A stretch of DNA of 64,000 nt from NCBI RefSeq assembly GCF_031177825.1, contig NZ_JAPSKE010000003.1, positions 186,001 through 250,000 on the forward strand, read 5' to 3'. Shown piece by piece: positions 7,583 through 17,021 of this stretch. The position numbers were made by a program, and so were the translations under genes. The notes under the pieces are model-generated. The model was not told where the DNA came from and ran no database searches. It saw only the letters and a list, made by a program, of their open reading frames with translations. The first letter of the stretch is position 1. Each line of letters begins with the position of its first letter. This DNA comes from Paenibacillus sp. (GTDB taxonomy: Bacteria > Bacillota > Bacilli > Paenibacillales > YIM-B00363).

Positions 7583-9163
7583 TTAGAGCGATATATGCCG
7601 ATTCCCCTCGGCGCCGCGGTCGAACGCGACGACGCATTCCACATGCGCGGTGTGCGGGAACATATCGACCGGTTCGACCGAGGCGAGCCGGTACGCGCCG
7701 CCCGCGAGCAGCGCCGCGGCGTCCTTCGCGAGCGTCGACGGATTGCACGAGACGTAGACGATCCGCTTCGGGCGCACGCGCCGCAGCGCGTCGAGCAGCC
7801 GGCGATCGCAGCCGGAGCGGGGCGGGTCGACGACGACGACGTCGGGGCGGAACCCGCTCTCGGCCCAGCGCGGCAGCAGCTCCTCCGACAAGCCGACGTG
7901 GAACGAGGCGTTGTCGACGCCGTTCGCGGCGGCGTTGCGGCGCGCGTCCTCTACGGCTTCGGGCACGGCCTCGATGCCGCGCACTTCCCCGGCCGCTCGG
8001 GCGAGCCAGAGCGAGATCGTGCCGACGCCGCAATAGGCGTCGACGGCCGTTTCGCCGCCGGTCAGGGCGGCGGCCGCCCGGGCGCGCTCGTACAGCCGAA
8101 CCGTCTGCGACGGGTTCAGCTGGAAGAAGGCGCGCGGGGACAGCTCGAACGTCAGGTCGCCGAGCGTCTCCTTCATGCGCTCCGCGCCCCAGACGATGCG
8201 CGTCTTCTCGCCGAAGACGAGCGGCGTGTCTTCGCCGTTCACGTTGTGCGCGATCGAGACCACGTTCGGCAGCGCGCGCCGCAGCTCGGCGACGAGCGCC
8301 CGCTCGCTCGGCAGCTCGGCGCCCGTCGTCACGAACGTCAGCTGCGTCTCGCCGGTCGATGCCGCCGCGCGCGCCACGACCGTGCGCAGCGCGGACGGGC
8401 CGCGCCGGGCCGTGCGAGCGCCGCCGCGGGCGTTGCGCTCCGCCGTCCGTCCGCCCGACCGCACGGCGAACTCGCCGTCCTCCGGCGCGGTCTCCAGGGC
8501 GCGGCCGTAGCCTGACGCGTCGGCGAGCGGCAGCCCGAGCGACTGCACGATGCGCTTGACCGTCTGCATGACGTCGTTCACGGCCGTGCGCTGCACGGGG
8601 CAGCCGGCGATGTCGACGAGCCGCCGCGAGCCCGACGCGTACAGCCCGGCGAGCACCTCTCGGTTCGGGCCGAGCCCGAGCTGGAGCTGCGCCTTGTTCC
8701 GGTACGCGCGGGGCTCGTCCATGCCGACGATCGGCGCGAGCGGCAGGGCGTCCGCCTCGATGCCCGCGTAACGGGCGAACGCTTCTCGGACGAGCGACTC
8801 CTTCTCGCGAAGCTGTCCTTCGTAGGCCAGATGCTGGAGCGAGCAGCCGCCGCAATCGTCGTACCACGCGCAGAACGGCTTCGCCCGATCGGGGGAGCGC
8901 TTCTCCGTCTTGACCGCCTCGCCGTACAGCAGCCTAGGCTCGACCTTCGCGACTCGGACCCTTACGACCTCGCCGGGCAGCGCGCCGTTCACGAATATCG
9001 CTTTCTTCTTGTAATAACCGACGCCTTCGCCGTTGATGCCGAGCCGCTTGATCGTGACGACGACCGTATCGCCGGGGTTCAGCTTGTCCGCGTCGGCGGC
9101 GGACACGGGGGCCGGTCCCGAGGCCGGGCGCGGGCGTGGGCGCGGGGGGTTCGTTTTCGCCAT
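7583..9163 (-). CDS. rlmD: 23S rRNA (uracil-C5)-methyltransferase, RlmD/RlmCD type
   Basis: 526 aa; family members are usually about 455 aa. An N-terminal Pro/Arg-rich tail is followed by a TRAM RNA-binding domain (about 28-88), the [4Fe-4S] cysteines C98, C104, C107 and C188, and the SAM-binding motif VDAYCGVGT. The catalytic motif is VYVSCNPSTL with the nucleophilic cysteine near residue 484. It methylates uracil-C5 in 23S rRNA; Bacillus has one enzyme doing both U747 and U1939. An unusual insert at about 226-259 is Arg/Gly-rich (GGRTAERNARGGARTARRG) and may add RNA affinity. The insert and the N-terminal tail account for much of the extra length. Confidence 0.93.
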   Translation of the reverse strand: MAKTNPPRPRPRPASGPAPVSAADADKLNPGDTVVVTIKRLGINGEGVGYYKKKAIFVNGALPGEVVRVRVAKVEPRLLYGEAVKTEKRSPDRAKPFCAWYDDCGGCSLQHLAYEGQLREKESLVREAFARYAGIEADALPLAPIVGMDEPRAYRNKAQLQLGLGPNREVLAGLYASGSRRLVDIAGCPVQRTAVNDVMQTVKRIVQSLGLPLADASGYGRALETAPEDGEFAVRSGGRTAERNARGGARTARRGPSALRTVVARAAASTGETQLTFVTTGAELPSERALVAELRRALPNVVSIAHNVNGEDTPLVFGEKTRIVWGAERMKETLGDLTFELSPRAFFQLNPSQTVRLYERARAAAALTGGETAVDAYCGVGTISLWLARAAGEVRGIEAVPEAVEDARRNAAANGVDNASFHVGLSEELLPRWAESGFRPDVVVVDPPRSGCDRRLLDALRRVRPKRIVYVSCNPSTLAKDAAALLAGGAYRLASVEPVDMFPHTAHVECVVAFDRGAEGNRHISL

Positions 9164-9266
9164 AGGTACTTGTCTCTCCGTTCGTTCCTCGCTTGAAATG
9201 AGTTCGTACCTATCACTTTACCACATCGGCGGTTCGGTCCCAACGGCGGACGGGGGGAGGAATTTT

Positions 9267-9295
9267 TTGTAAACGATCGAGCCGTGAGGTAGGAT
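9267..9295 (+). promoter_or_regulatory. Probable promoter of the ABC exporter operon
   Basis: TTGTAA, 17-bp spacer, TAGGAT, about 47 bp before the GTG start. Confidence 0.5.
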
Positions 9296-9341
9296 AATTA
9301 CGTAGAAAGCTGGGAACGGATGCGGAGGGAGCGGGATAAAG

Positions 9342-10289
9342 GTGGAATATGTCATCGAGGCCGACGGTCTCGTCAAGCGGTACGGCGCGTTCACGGCGGT
9401 GAACGGCGTGAGTTTCCAAGTGAGGCGCGGGGAAGTGTTCGGACTGCTCGGGCCGAACGGCGCCGGCAAGACGACGACGATGGAGATGATCGAAGGGCTC
9501 CGGCGGCCCGACGGCGGGCGCGCGCTCGTGAACGGCTTCGATACGGTGTTGCAGCTGGAGAAGGTGAAGGCGATCATCGGGGTTCAGCTGCAGTCGACGT
9601 CGCTGTTCGACTTGCTCACCGTGCGGGAAATTACCGAGATGTATGCGAGCTTCTATAAGGAGTCGGTGCCGGTCGAGCCGCTGCTTACAAGCATGATTTT
9701 GACGGACAAGGCGTCCGGCCGCGTCAAGCATCTCTCCGGCGGCCAGAAGCAGCGGCTCGCCGTCGCGCTGGCGCTCGTGAACGACCCGCTCGTCGTCTTC
9801 TTGGACGAACCGACGACGGGACTCGATCCGCAGGCGCGGCGGACGCTCTGGGACATCGTGCTCCGGCTGAAGGAGCAGGGGAAGACGATCGTGCTCAGCA
9901 CGCACTATATGGACGAAGCGCACATTCTATGCGATCGCATCTGTCTGATGGATCAAGGCCGCGTCGTCGCGCTCGACACGCCGGCGAACTTGATCCGGGG
10001 TCTCTCGGCCGACAAGACGATCGAATTCCGCGTGCCGGATTTCGCCGCGATGCCCGGCGATCGGCAGGAGCGGACGCGCGGCTGGCTGCGCGGCATCGCC
10101 GCGGCGACGAGCGTGGAGGAACGGCAGGAGGGCTTCGTCCTGTACACGAGCGATCTGCAGGCGTCGCTGACGGCGCTCGTGTCCGGCGCGGAGGCGCACG
10201 GCCTGCAGCTGGAAGGCCTCAGCACGCGAACGGCGACGCTGGAGGACGTGTTCATCCAGATGACGGGAAGGAGCTTGAGAGAGTCATGA
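9342..10289 (+). CDS. ABC transporter ATP-binding protein (ABC-2 exporter)
   Basis: 315 aa from a GTG start. Walker A GPNGAGKT at about 37-44, signature LSGGQKQR at about 134, Walker B VVFLDEPTTGLDP, and H-loop STHYMDEAH. The C-terminal ~90 residues are the extra domain found in drug/natural-product exporter ATPases (CcmA/DrrA-like), ending TLEDVFIQMTGRSLRE. It energises export by the permease whose start codon overlaps its stop (ATGA). Substrate unknown; drug or lipid export is typical. Confidence 0.93.
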   Translation: MEYVIEADGLVKRYGAFTAVNGVSFQVRRGEVFGLLGPNGAGKTTTMEMIEGLRRPDGGRALVNGFDTVLQLEKVKAIIGVQLQSTSLFDLLTVREITEMYASFYKESVPVEPLLTSMILTDKASGRVKHLSGGQKQRLAVALALVNDPLVVFLDEPTTGLDPQARRTLWDIVLRLKEQGKTIVLSTHYMDEAHILCDRICLMDQGRVVALDTPANLIRGLSADKTIEFRVPDFAAMPGDRQERTRGWLRGIAAATSVEERQEGFVLYTSDLQASLTALVSGAEAHGLQLEGLSTRTATLEDVFIQMTGRSLRES

Positions 10290-11380
10290 AGCGAAACGCG
10301 TATGTCCAACTGACGAAGGCGCAGCTGACGTTGTTTCTGCGCAATCGGCAGATGTTGTTCTTTACGATGTTCTTTCCGATTCTGATGATGATCGGCCTCG
10401 GCACGATGCTCGACGGCGGCGACGTGTCGTTAAGCGGATACGTCGTGGACGAGGATGCGAGCGAGGCGTCGGCGGTCGTCGCGGACGCGCTGCTCGGCGT
10501 CGAAGCGCTCGGGCTGTCGGCGGGCGAGGATCCGGAGGCCGCGCTCGAGGCGCTGCGCCAAGGCGACACGCAGCTCGTCGTCGTGCTGCCGGCCGGCTTC
10601 GCGGCGGCGATGGCCGCCGGCGGGGAAGCGGCCGCGGTCGACGTGTTTTACGAAGAGCAGAACATGACCGTCGCGCAGCTCGGCGTCCAGTACGTCAGCG
10701 GCGTCGTCGACGGCATCAGCAAGGAGATCACCGGGTACGAGCCGGCGGTCGCGGTGGCGTCGCAGCCGGTGCGGTCGCTGGGCCTCCGGTACATCGACTT
10801 CCTCGTGCCCGGCATTCTCGCGATGATGATCATGTCGACGAACTTGAACGGCGTCGCCGGCCAGATCTCCTCGTGGCGCGAGCGAGGCGTGCTGCGGCGC
10901 ATGCAGAGCACGACCTTGAAGGCGCGCACGTTCATCGCGGCGCAAATTACGGCGCGGCTCATCCTGAACGGGCTGCAGGCGGTCATCGTGCTGCTCATCG
11001 CCGCGCTCGTCTTCGGCACGAAGGTGAGCGGCTCCTGGGCGCTCGTGCTGTTCTACATCGTGCTCGGCACGCTCGTCTTCATGTCGATCGGCTTCATCAT
11101 CGCGGGCGTCGCGAAGACGCCGGAGAGCGCAGGTCCGATCGCCGGGCTCATCTCGTTCCCGCTTATGTTTCTCGGGAACGTGTTCTTCCCGGTGCGGAAC
11201 ATGCCGGATTTCCTGCAGCCGATCGTGCACGCGCTGCCGATCGTGCATCTGTCCGACGCGCTGCGGTCGGTCATGAACGTCGGAGCCGGCCTCGGCGCGC
11301 TCTGGAGCGAGACGCTCATCCTCGGCGGGTGGCTCGTCTTGGCGTTCGCCGTCGCGAGCTGGACGTTCAAGTGGGAGTAA
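10286..11380 (+). CDS. ABC-2 type transporter permease
   Basis: 364 aa; ATG at 10286 chosen for the ATGA overlap with the ATPase gene and the GAAGGAG upstream. Architecture: one N-terminal transmembrane helix (FTMFFPILMMIGLG), a large extracytoplasmic domain (about 50-170), then five helices starting at DFLVPGILAMMIM. The motif PLMFLGNVFFPVRNMP is typical of the ABC2_membrane family. It forms the membrane channel of the exporter. A strong terminator follows. Confidence 0.92.
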   Translation: MKRNAYVQLTKAQLTLFLRNRQMLFFTMFFPILMMIGLGTMLDGGDVSLSGYVVDEDASEASAVVADALLGVEALGLSAGEDPEAALEALRQGDTQLVVVLPAGFAAAMAAGGEAAAVDVFYEEQNMTVAQLGVQYVSGVVDGISKEITGYEPAVAVASQPVRSLGLRYIDFLVPGILAMMIMSTNLNGVAGQISSWRERGVLRRMQSTTLKARTFIAAQITARLILNGLQAVIVLLIAALVFGTKVSGSWALVLFYIVLGTLVFMSIGFIIAGVAKTPESAGPIAGLISFPLMFLGNVFFPVRNMPDFLQPIVHALPIVHLSDALRSVMNVGAGLGALWSETLILGGWLVLAFAVASWTFKWE

Positions 11381-11404
11381 GACCGAAAATCCAATCGTGA
11401 AAAA

Positions 11405-11449
11405 AACCGCCCTCTCCCGTTCCTTGCTCGATTCGGGAGGAGGGCGGTT
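11405..11449. terminator. Bidirectional terminator
   Basis: AACCGCCCTCTCCCG pairs with CGGGAGGAGGGCGGTT, preceded by an A-run and followed by TTATT, between the exporter operon and the converging SPFH gene. Confidence 0.85.
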
Positions 11450-11464
11450 ATTCGCGTTCCGTCG

Positions 11465-12289
11465 TTAGTCTACGTTAATGAACGGCGTCGCTCCGCCGGT
11501 TACGTTCGGCAGCTGACCGTTCCACTTCTCGATCGCCTTGAGCTGCGCTTCGATCTGACGCAATTGGATCAGCTCCGGCGTTACTTCTTGCTTCTGCAGC
11601 CGCAGCGCTTCGGCTTGCGCCTGGGCTCTGGTGATCTCCTGCTCTTTCTCGATCTTGATGCGCTCGAGGTCCAGCTTCGACTTCAACGCCTGCTGCTCCG
11701 CGATTTGCTTCTGCTCGATCGCCCGGTCGAACTCTTCCGAGAACTTGAATTCGGTAATGTTAATTTCGTCGAGGATCATATTATACATGCCCAACTTGGC
11801 GGTTAGGGCTTCCTTCACCATGGCGCTTACTTCGGAACGCTTGGAGATCAAGTCCTCCGCCGTATATTGCGCCGTCACGGCCTTGAGCGCCTCGCTGATC
11901 GCCGGGTCGACGATACGGGCTTTATACTCCAAGCCCACGTTTTGGTACAAGCTGTTCACCGTGCCGCCGTCCAAGTGATAGTTCACGGCGAGCGTCGTCG
12001 TCACCGTCTGCAGGTCGCGGCTTGCCGATACTTGGCTCGATTCGGCTTTCTGCACGCGTACTTCGACCGGGACGACCGTCTGAATGAACGGTACGACGAA
12101 GTGCAGGCCCTCCGACAACACTTGCGGCTGCACCGCGCCGAGCTGAAGCACGATGCCGCGATGGCCCGCTTCCACGATCGTGAAAGAACGGAAGCCGACG
12201 ATAGCGAGAACGATCACGATCAATACGCCGATCGCGATGCGGGACACATTTCTGGGGTTCGGCATTCTTACGACGTTCTCAGGATTCAA
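11465..12289 (-). CDS. SPFH/prohibitin-family membrane protein
   Basis: 274 aa. TTG at 12289 is preferred over the GTG at 12298 because AAGGAG ends 8 nt before it but only 1 nt before the GTG. One transmembrane helix (about 18-38) precedes an SPFH domain (VEAGHRGIVLQLGAVQPQVLSEGLHFVVP) and a long Ala/Glu/Lys coiled coil (about 185-245). Prohibitin-like proteins oligomerise on the membrane and often scaffold proteases such as FtsH or mark lipid domains. No NfeD or protease gene is adjacent. Confidence 0.9.
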   Translation of the reverse strand: MNPENVVRMPNPRNVSRIAIGVLIVIVLAIVGFRSFTIVEAGHRGIVLQLGAVQPQVLSEGLHFVVPFIQTVVPVEVRVQKAESSQVSASRDLQTVTTTLAVNYHLDGGTVNSLYQNVGLEYKARIVDPAISEALKAVTAQYTAEDLISKRSEVSAMVKEALTAKLGMYNMILDEINITEFKFSEEFDRAIEQKQIAEQQALKSKLDLERIKIEKEQEITRAQAQAEALRLQKQEVTPELIQLRQIEAQLKAIEKWNGQLPNVTGGATPFINVD

Positions 12290-12396
12290 ACGGACCACTC
12301 CTTAAGATATATAATCCTTTCATACGTTAAGGAATGATCCCGCGTTGCAAGAAGTTATTGGCGACTGTCCGTCTTCCGCATGAAGTCCGGGACGTT

Positions 12397-15300
12397 CTAC
12401 CCGAGACTGCTCGGCCATAGGACGAGGGATCCGCCGTCGCGGTCGGCGCCGCGCTCGAGCAGCGGCCGGACGGCGTCTTCGGCGTCCGCGGCTCTGCGGC
12501 CGTTCCACGTCTCGATGCGGATGCGCTTCAGCCCGCCGCGGCGCAGGAGCTGCCTCAGCGCCGGGAACAGCGTCGCGGCCTCGTCGGCCGGCTCGGTCAT
12601 GCGGACGATATGCTTGCCGTTCGATTCGAGCCAGTACCGCCAGACGCCGTCCGCGAAGACGAGGTAATTGCCGGGCTTCCTGGCGAAGTCGGCGCCGGGG
12701 ATGTCCGGCCAAGGAACCGCGACGCCGTACGGGACGACCGGATCCGCCGCGCTGACGAGCGCGACGACGCCGGTCGGGGCCGCTTCCGCGAGAGGCGGCG
12801 TCTCCCAGCCGCGCAGCGCGGAAACGCTCTCGCGCTCCATGAACTGCAGCATCGTCACGCCTTCGACGAATAAGCCGCGCGCGACGACGCCCCACTCCTC
12901 GAGCTGCTTGAAGAGCGGTTGGGCGGCGTCCCAACCGAACGGGGCGTACGCGTTCACGATCGTGGAGGTGACGCCGCCGAACGCGAGCAGCAGCTGCTTC
13001 GCCCAGGCGACGGCGCGCTCCTGTTCTTCGTTCGGCTCCCGAGACGGCGTCTCGACCGCGTACCAGCGGCCGTGGCCCGAGCCGAGCTTCGGGTGGAGCC
13101 CGCCCTTCGCGAGCAGGAAGTTGCGGATCGGCGCGAATTGATCGTTCGCGACGCGGCCCTCCCAGACGAGCTCTACGAGCTTCGGCAGCAGCGCGGACGG
13201 CGGTTCGCCGGCGTCGGCCGACAGGCGCGTCAGGAACGAAGCGCCCCGCTGTCGGAGCAGCTCGAGCAGCTCGGGGTGGGCCGACTCGGCGTCTCGATGA
13301 GCGTCGCCGAACGTCAAGGCGCCCTCCGTCAGGCGCTCCGACCCGGCGAGGAAGAAGGCGATGCGGCCCTCCTTCTCGCCGGGGCGCCGCCGGCCGAGCC
13401 AGACGAGCTCGCCGGACGCGCACAGCAGGTCGAGCTCGTCCTTGCGGTAGCCGGGGAGACGCGCCGGCAAAATCGTCGACTCCCATTGCGCGGCGGGGAG
13501 GAACAGCCCTTGCAGCGGCGCGAGGGCGGCGCGCAGCGCGTCGGCGCCGGCCGCCGCCGCGGGCCGGTCGAGGCCGTGGCGCGCGAGCAGCAGCCGCTGC
13601 CAGCGCGCCGGCTCGACGGGCGCCGCGCCGCCGCGCACCGCGGCGAGCGATAGCCGCACGAGGCGGGCGGCCACCTTGCGGCTGCTCCAATACGTCGGGA
13701 CGCCCGAGCTAGGGACTTCGAACGGCGCGGGCTCGATCCGGCCTTCGGCGGCCCAGCGTTCGACCTGGGCGTCGGCGTCGGCGCGCGCGAGCCCGAACCG
13801 TTCCGCGAGCTCCTCCGCCGTAAAGCCGACGACCCCGTCGATGTATCGCAGCAGCACGAACGCCGCCGCCTCCGGGTCGGCGGGGAATCGCGCGTACGTC
13901 TCGACCTCGTCCCTGGCGATATATCGCGTCTCGCCGGCGACGCGCGCCGTCGCGACGCGGCCCGCCGCGACGGCCGCCTCCGTCCACCGGGCGGCGTCCG
14001 GTCCGGCGATCTTCTCGAGCTGCGCCGCGGACAAGTCGCCTCGACGCTTCAACAGCGTCGGCACGTCCTCCGGTCCGGCGACCGGGCGGCCGCCGGTTTC
14101 GAGGCGCTCCGCTTCGGCTTCGAGCGCAGCCGGATCGAGGGAGAGCTTCGTCCGCTCCTCGCCGAACAACCGCTCCGCCATGTCTCGGCTGACCTGCTGC
14201 AGCTGCCGCCGAAGCTCCTCGCTCGGCGCGTCGCCTTCGTACAGCATCTGCGCCACGTAATCGAGCGTGAACTGCACGGCCAGCGGCGACGGCGCGTCGC
14301 TCTCGACCGAGACGACTTCGATCTCGCCGCCGTTCAGCCGGCGCAGCGCGCGCTTCAGGCTCGCGACGTCCAGCTCGCGCAGGCATTCCTCGAGCGCCGC
14401 GCCGAACAGCGGGAATTTCTCCGCGAACGGGAGCGACGCTTGAAGCAACTCTTCGGCGCGAATGCGCTTCTGCCATGACGGCACGCGCGCGAAACCGCGG
14501 GAGAGCAGCAGCGCCGTCTCGGCCATGCGCCGGAACGTCACGGCGAACATCGCGGACGACGGCACCGCCTCCGCGAGCGCCGCCTCCGCCGTCTCCGGCG
14601 TCAGCGCCCACAGCCTCGGCAGCGCGTCGGCTTGCCAGGAGCGAAAGACGAGCTCGATGCCGTTATCCTTGGCGTTCGCGTACGGCGGGAACGGAAGGGA
14701 CTCGTCCCAGATGCGCTGCAGCGCCAGAAGCCACGCGCGGTTGACGCGCCGCCCCCAATAGTTGTGCACGACGACATGCGTCTGTCCGGACACGTCTTCG
14801 TATCGTTCGACGACGAGACGCCGGTCGGTCGGCATGTGCGACGTCGCCTCCTGCCGGCGGACGAGATCGACGAGCTCCTCCGATGCGCGAGCGTCGAAGC
14901 CGCTCGTCCGTGCGAGAAATTCGGCGAGCTCCAGGTCCGATTGCCTGTCGAGGCGATCGAGGAGATCCCGCACGAACGCGCCGATGCGTTCGCCCAGCGC
15001 GAAGCCGCGCCCGCCGGCGTCGCCCCGCCAGAACGGCACCTCGCTGTAGCGATTGGCGGTCTCGCCGACGATGACGCGGTCGTGCTTGATCTCGCGGATC
15101 ATCCAGGCGTGGGCGCCGAGCTGGAACACGTCCCCGACGCTCGACTCGTGCACGAACTCTTCCTCGAGGTCCCCGAGCTGCAGCTTCGTCTCGCCGTGGT
15201 AGACCGGGTAATTCGCGCTCGACGGAATCGTGCCCGCGCCGGTCATGGCGGCGAGGCGCGAGTTGCTCCGCGCCGTCAGCTCGCCCGTGTCCCGATTCCA

Positions 15301-16740
15301 GTCGAGCACGGGCTTCGCGAACGGGTAATATCCCGCGAGCAGGTTCAATACGCTGTAAAATGTCTCCTCCGGCAGCCCGCGGTAGGGCGCCGCCCCGCGG
15401 ACGAGCGACAGCAGCGCCTCGGCCTTCGTCGGCGCGGCGGATACGGCGGCCGTCAGCTGCTGCGCGAGCACGTCGACCGGGGCGTCCGTCATCGCGATCG
15501 GCTCGATGTCGCGTTCGCGGACGAGGCGCGCGAGCACGGCCGTCTCGGGCAGCGCGCCGCGGCTGCGCACGAGGATGCGGCCGACGCTCGTGTCGCCGAC
15601 GCCGTGCCCGGCGCGGCCGATGCGCTGGATGCCCGAAGCGGCCGACAGCGGCGAGTCGATCTGGATGACGATCTCGATATGACCGACGTCGATGCCGAGC
15701 TCGAGCGACGACGTCGCGACGAGGCAGCGCAGCTCGCCGGCCTTCAGCAGCCGTTCGGCTTCGAGCCGCCGCTCGCGGGAGACGCTGCCGTGATGCGCGC
15801 GGGCGAAGCCTTCCCCGAACCGCTCGTTCAGGCGCAGCACGAGGCGCTCGGACAGCCGGCGGTTGTTAACGAAGACGAGCGCCGTCTTCGCGGAGCCCAT
15901 CAGCTGCTTCACGCGGTCCGTCAGCGCCTGCCAGACCGCCTCGCGGTCCTGCGTCGCGACGGCGTAGTCCGGCACCGTGACGCGGATGTCGTACGCCTTG
16001 TCCATCGCGCTCTCGACGACGGCGGCCTTGCGGAATGCGCCGGACGCGTCCGCGCCGGCGAGGAACGCCGCCGCCGTCTCGAGCGGCTTCTGCGTCGCGG
16101 AGACGCCGACGCGCTGCGGCGCCTGGCCGCCGCCGTCCTCTAGCAGCCGCGCCAGCCGCTCGAGCGACAGACTGAGATGCGCCCCGCGCTTGCTCGGCAC
16201 GAGCTCGTGGATTTCGTCGACGACGACGTACCGGACCGTGCGCAGCATCTCCCGGCTTTTCTCCGCGAGCAGCAGCAGGTACAGCGACTCCGGCGTCGTC
16301 ACGAGCACGTCCGGCGGCCGCTTCAGCATCGAGGCTCGCGTGCTCTGCGGCGTGTCGCCGGTGCGCACGCCGGCGGTAATCGGACGCCACGGAGCGCCGC
16401 TTCCCGCGTCCGTCGCGAGCGCGTCCAGCTCCGCGGCGAAGCCGACGACGTGATGGTGGATGTCGTTGTTCAGCGCCTTGAGCGGCGTCACGTAGAGGAC
16501 GCGCACGCCGGGCGCTGACGGCTCGGGGCCGTTCTTCGCGCGCGCGACGAGCTCGAGTCCGGGCAGCAGCGCGGCGAGCGTCTTCCCGGAGCCGGTCGGC
16601 GCGGCGATCAGCGTAGGGCCGCCGCCCTGGATCGCGTCCCAGGCGCGGAGCTGGACGTCGGTCGGTTCGCCGAACGAGCGGGCGAACCAGGCGGACAGGA
16701 CGGGGTGGAACCGTTCGAGCGGATGGGGTTTTTGCAGCAT
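12397..16740 (-). CDS. lhr: Lhr-family DEAD/DEAH-box helicase (1447 aa)
   Basis: Start taken at ATG 16740 behind GGGAGG; the frame runs further upstream but those residues are Arg-rich and non-homologous. Motif I APTGSGKT at 47-54, DEIH box at 175-178 (VVVDEIHELVPSKRG), motif III SAT at 214-216, and helicase C motifs ending in GxxxxxQRIGRAGHG. The Lhr-core winged-helix and beta-barrel domains follow, then a long C-terminal region typical of full-length Lhr. Lhr proteins are 3'-5' helicases implicated in DNA repair and in resistance to DNA damage. No nuclease or phosphodiesterase partner is adjacent. The length is normal for full-length Lhr. Confidence 0.93.
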   Translation of the reverse strand: MLQKPHPLERFHPVLSAWFARSFGEPTDVQLRAWDAIQGGGPTLIAAPTGSGKTLAALLPGLELVARAKNGPEPSAPGVRVLYVTPLKALNNDIHHHVVGFAAELDALATDAGSGAPWRPITAGVRTGDTPQSTRASMLKRPPDVLVTTPESLYLLLLAEKSREMLRTVRYVVVDEIHELVPSKRGAHLSLSLERLARLLEDGGGQAPQRVGVSATQKPLETAAAFLAGADASGAFRKAAVVESAMDKAYDIRVTVPDYAVATQDREAVWQALTDRVKQLMGSAKTALVFVNNRRLSERLVLRLNERFGEGFARAHHGSVSRERRLEAERLLKAGELRCLVATSSLELGIDVGHIEIVIQIDSPLSAASGIQRIGRAGHGVGDTSVGRILVRSRGALPETAVLARLVRERDIEPIAMTDAPVDVLAQQLTAAVSAAPTKAEALLSLVRGAAPYRGLPEETFYSVLNLLAGYYPFAKPVLDWNRDTGELTARSNSRLAAMTGAGTIPSSANYPVYHGETKLQLGDLEEEFVHESSVGDVFQLGAHAWMIREIKHDRVIVGETANRYSEVPFWRGDAGGRGFALGERIGAFVRDLLDRLDRQSDLELAEFLARTSGFDARASEELVDLVRRQEATSHMPTDRRLVVERYEDVSGQTHVVVHNYWGRRVNRAWLLALQRIWDESLPFPPYANAKDNGIELVFRSWQADALPRLWALTPETAEAALAEAVPSSAMFAVTFRRMAETALLLSRGFARVPSWQKRIRAEELLQASLPFAEKFPLFGAALEECLRELDVASLKRALRRLNGGEIEVVSVESDAPSPLAVQFTLDYVAQMLYEGDAPSEELRRQLQQVSRDMAERLFGEERTKLSLDPAALEAEAERLETGGRPVAGPEDVPTLLKRRGDLSAAQLEKIAGPDAARWTEAAVAAGRVATARVAGETRYIARDEVETYARFPADPEAAAFVLLRYIDGVVGFTAEELAERFGLARADADAQVERWAAEGRIEPAPFEVPSSGVPTYWSSRKVAARLVRLSLAAVRGGAAPVEPARWQRLLLARHGLDRPAAAAGADALRAALAPLQGLFLPAAQWESTILPARLPGYRKDELDLLCASGELVWLGRRRPGEKEGRIAFFLAGSERLTEGALTFGDAHRDAESAHPELLELLRQRGASFLTRLSADAGEPPSALLPKLVELVWEGRVANDQFAPIRNFLLAKGGLHPKLGSGHGRWYAVETPSREPNEEQERAVAWAKQLLLAFGGVTSTIVNAYAPFGWDAAQPLFKQLEEWGVVARGLFVEGVTMLQFMERESVSALRGWETPPLAEAAPTGVVALVSAADPVVPYGVAVPWPDIPGADFARKPGNYLVFADGVWRYWLESNGKHIVRMTEPADEAATLFPALRQLLRRGGLKRIRIETWNGRRAADAEDAVRPLLERGADRDGGSLVLWPSSLG

Positions 16741-16929
16741 AGGGCGGGCCTCCCGGAGGGCGTCGTTTTCCGAAATATGGATGAAGCAATTATACCACAC
16801 GCGGAGCGGAGAAAATCGCGTCGGAACGCGGCGGCGACGGAGCGTTCGATCGGAGCGGCGTCTCGCTTCTGCTGCATGCGATTCCGTTGCATCGCTATCC
16901 AATAAACGAAAGAACCTTTATGAATGGAA

Positions 16930-16954
16930 CCCGCCTTCGCGCAAGGCGGGTTTT
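16930..16954 (+). terminator. Orphan intrinsic terminator
   Basis: CCCGCCTT-CGCGC-AAGGCGGG followed by TTTT. There is no plus-strand gene before it, so it may end a small RNA or simply insulate the downstream promoter. Confidence 0.6.
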
Positions 16955-16984
16955 CGCGTTGTTATAGAAGCATTTATTTTCGCA

Positions 16985-17013
16985 TTGACCGTGAGAATCG
17001 TTATCAGTAGAAT
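16985..17013 (+). promoter_or_regulatory. Promoter with Fur-box-like operator, near-leaderless
   Basis: TTGACC, 17-bp spacer, TAGAAT. The spacer contains TGAGAATCGTTATCA (16992-17006), 13 of 15 matches to the TGATAATNATTATCA Fur half-site array. The start codon of the next gene lies 9 bp beyond the -10, so the mRNA would be leaderless or nearly so, and no Shine-Dalgarno is seen. Confidence 0.6.
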
Positions 17014-17021
17014 GAGTCCAT

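Larger units (their letters stand above)
16741..17021. other. Intergenic region with an orphan terminator and a Fur-like promoter
   Basis: No protein gene is supported. It holds an intrinsic terminator facing plus (16930-16954) with no upstream plus-strand gene, and the Fur-like promoter described separately. Confidence 0.5.

Noticed and set aside
7569..8867. 432-codon minus-strand frame in the RlmD gene
   Set aside because: Alternative frame of the methyltransferase, Arg/Ala-rich with no motifs.
12320..13690. Long minus-strand frame (456 codons) inside the Lhr gene
   Set aside because: Arg/Pro/Ala-only composition in another frame of a GC-rich gene; no RBS or domain. Same for 13709-14611 and 15866-16789.
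14632..16143. 503-codon plus-strand frame opposite the Lhr gene
   Set aside because: Antisense shadow; low-complexity Arg/Val/Asp, no family, no start signal.
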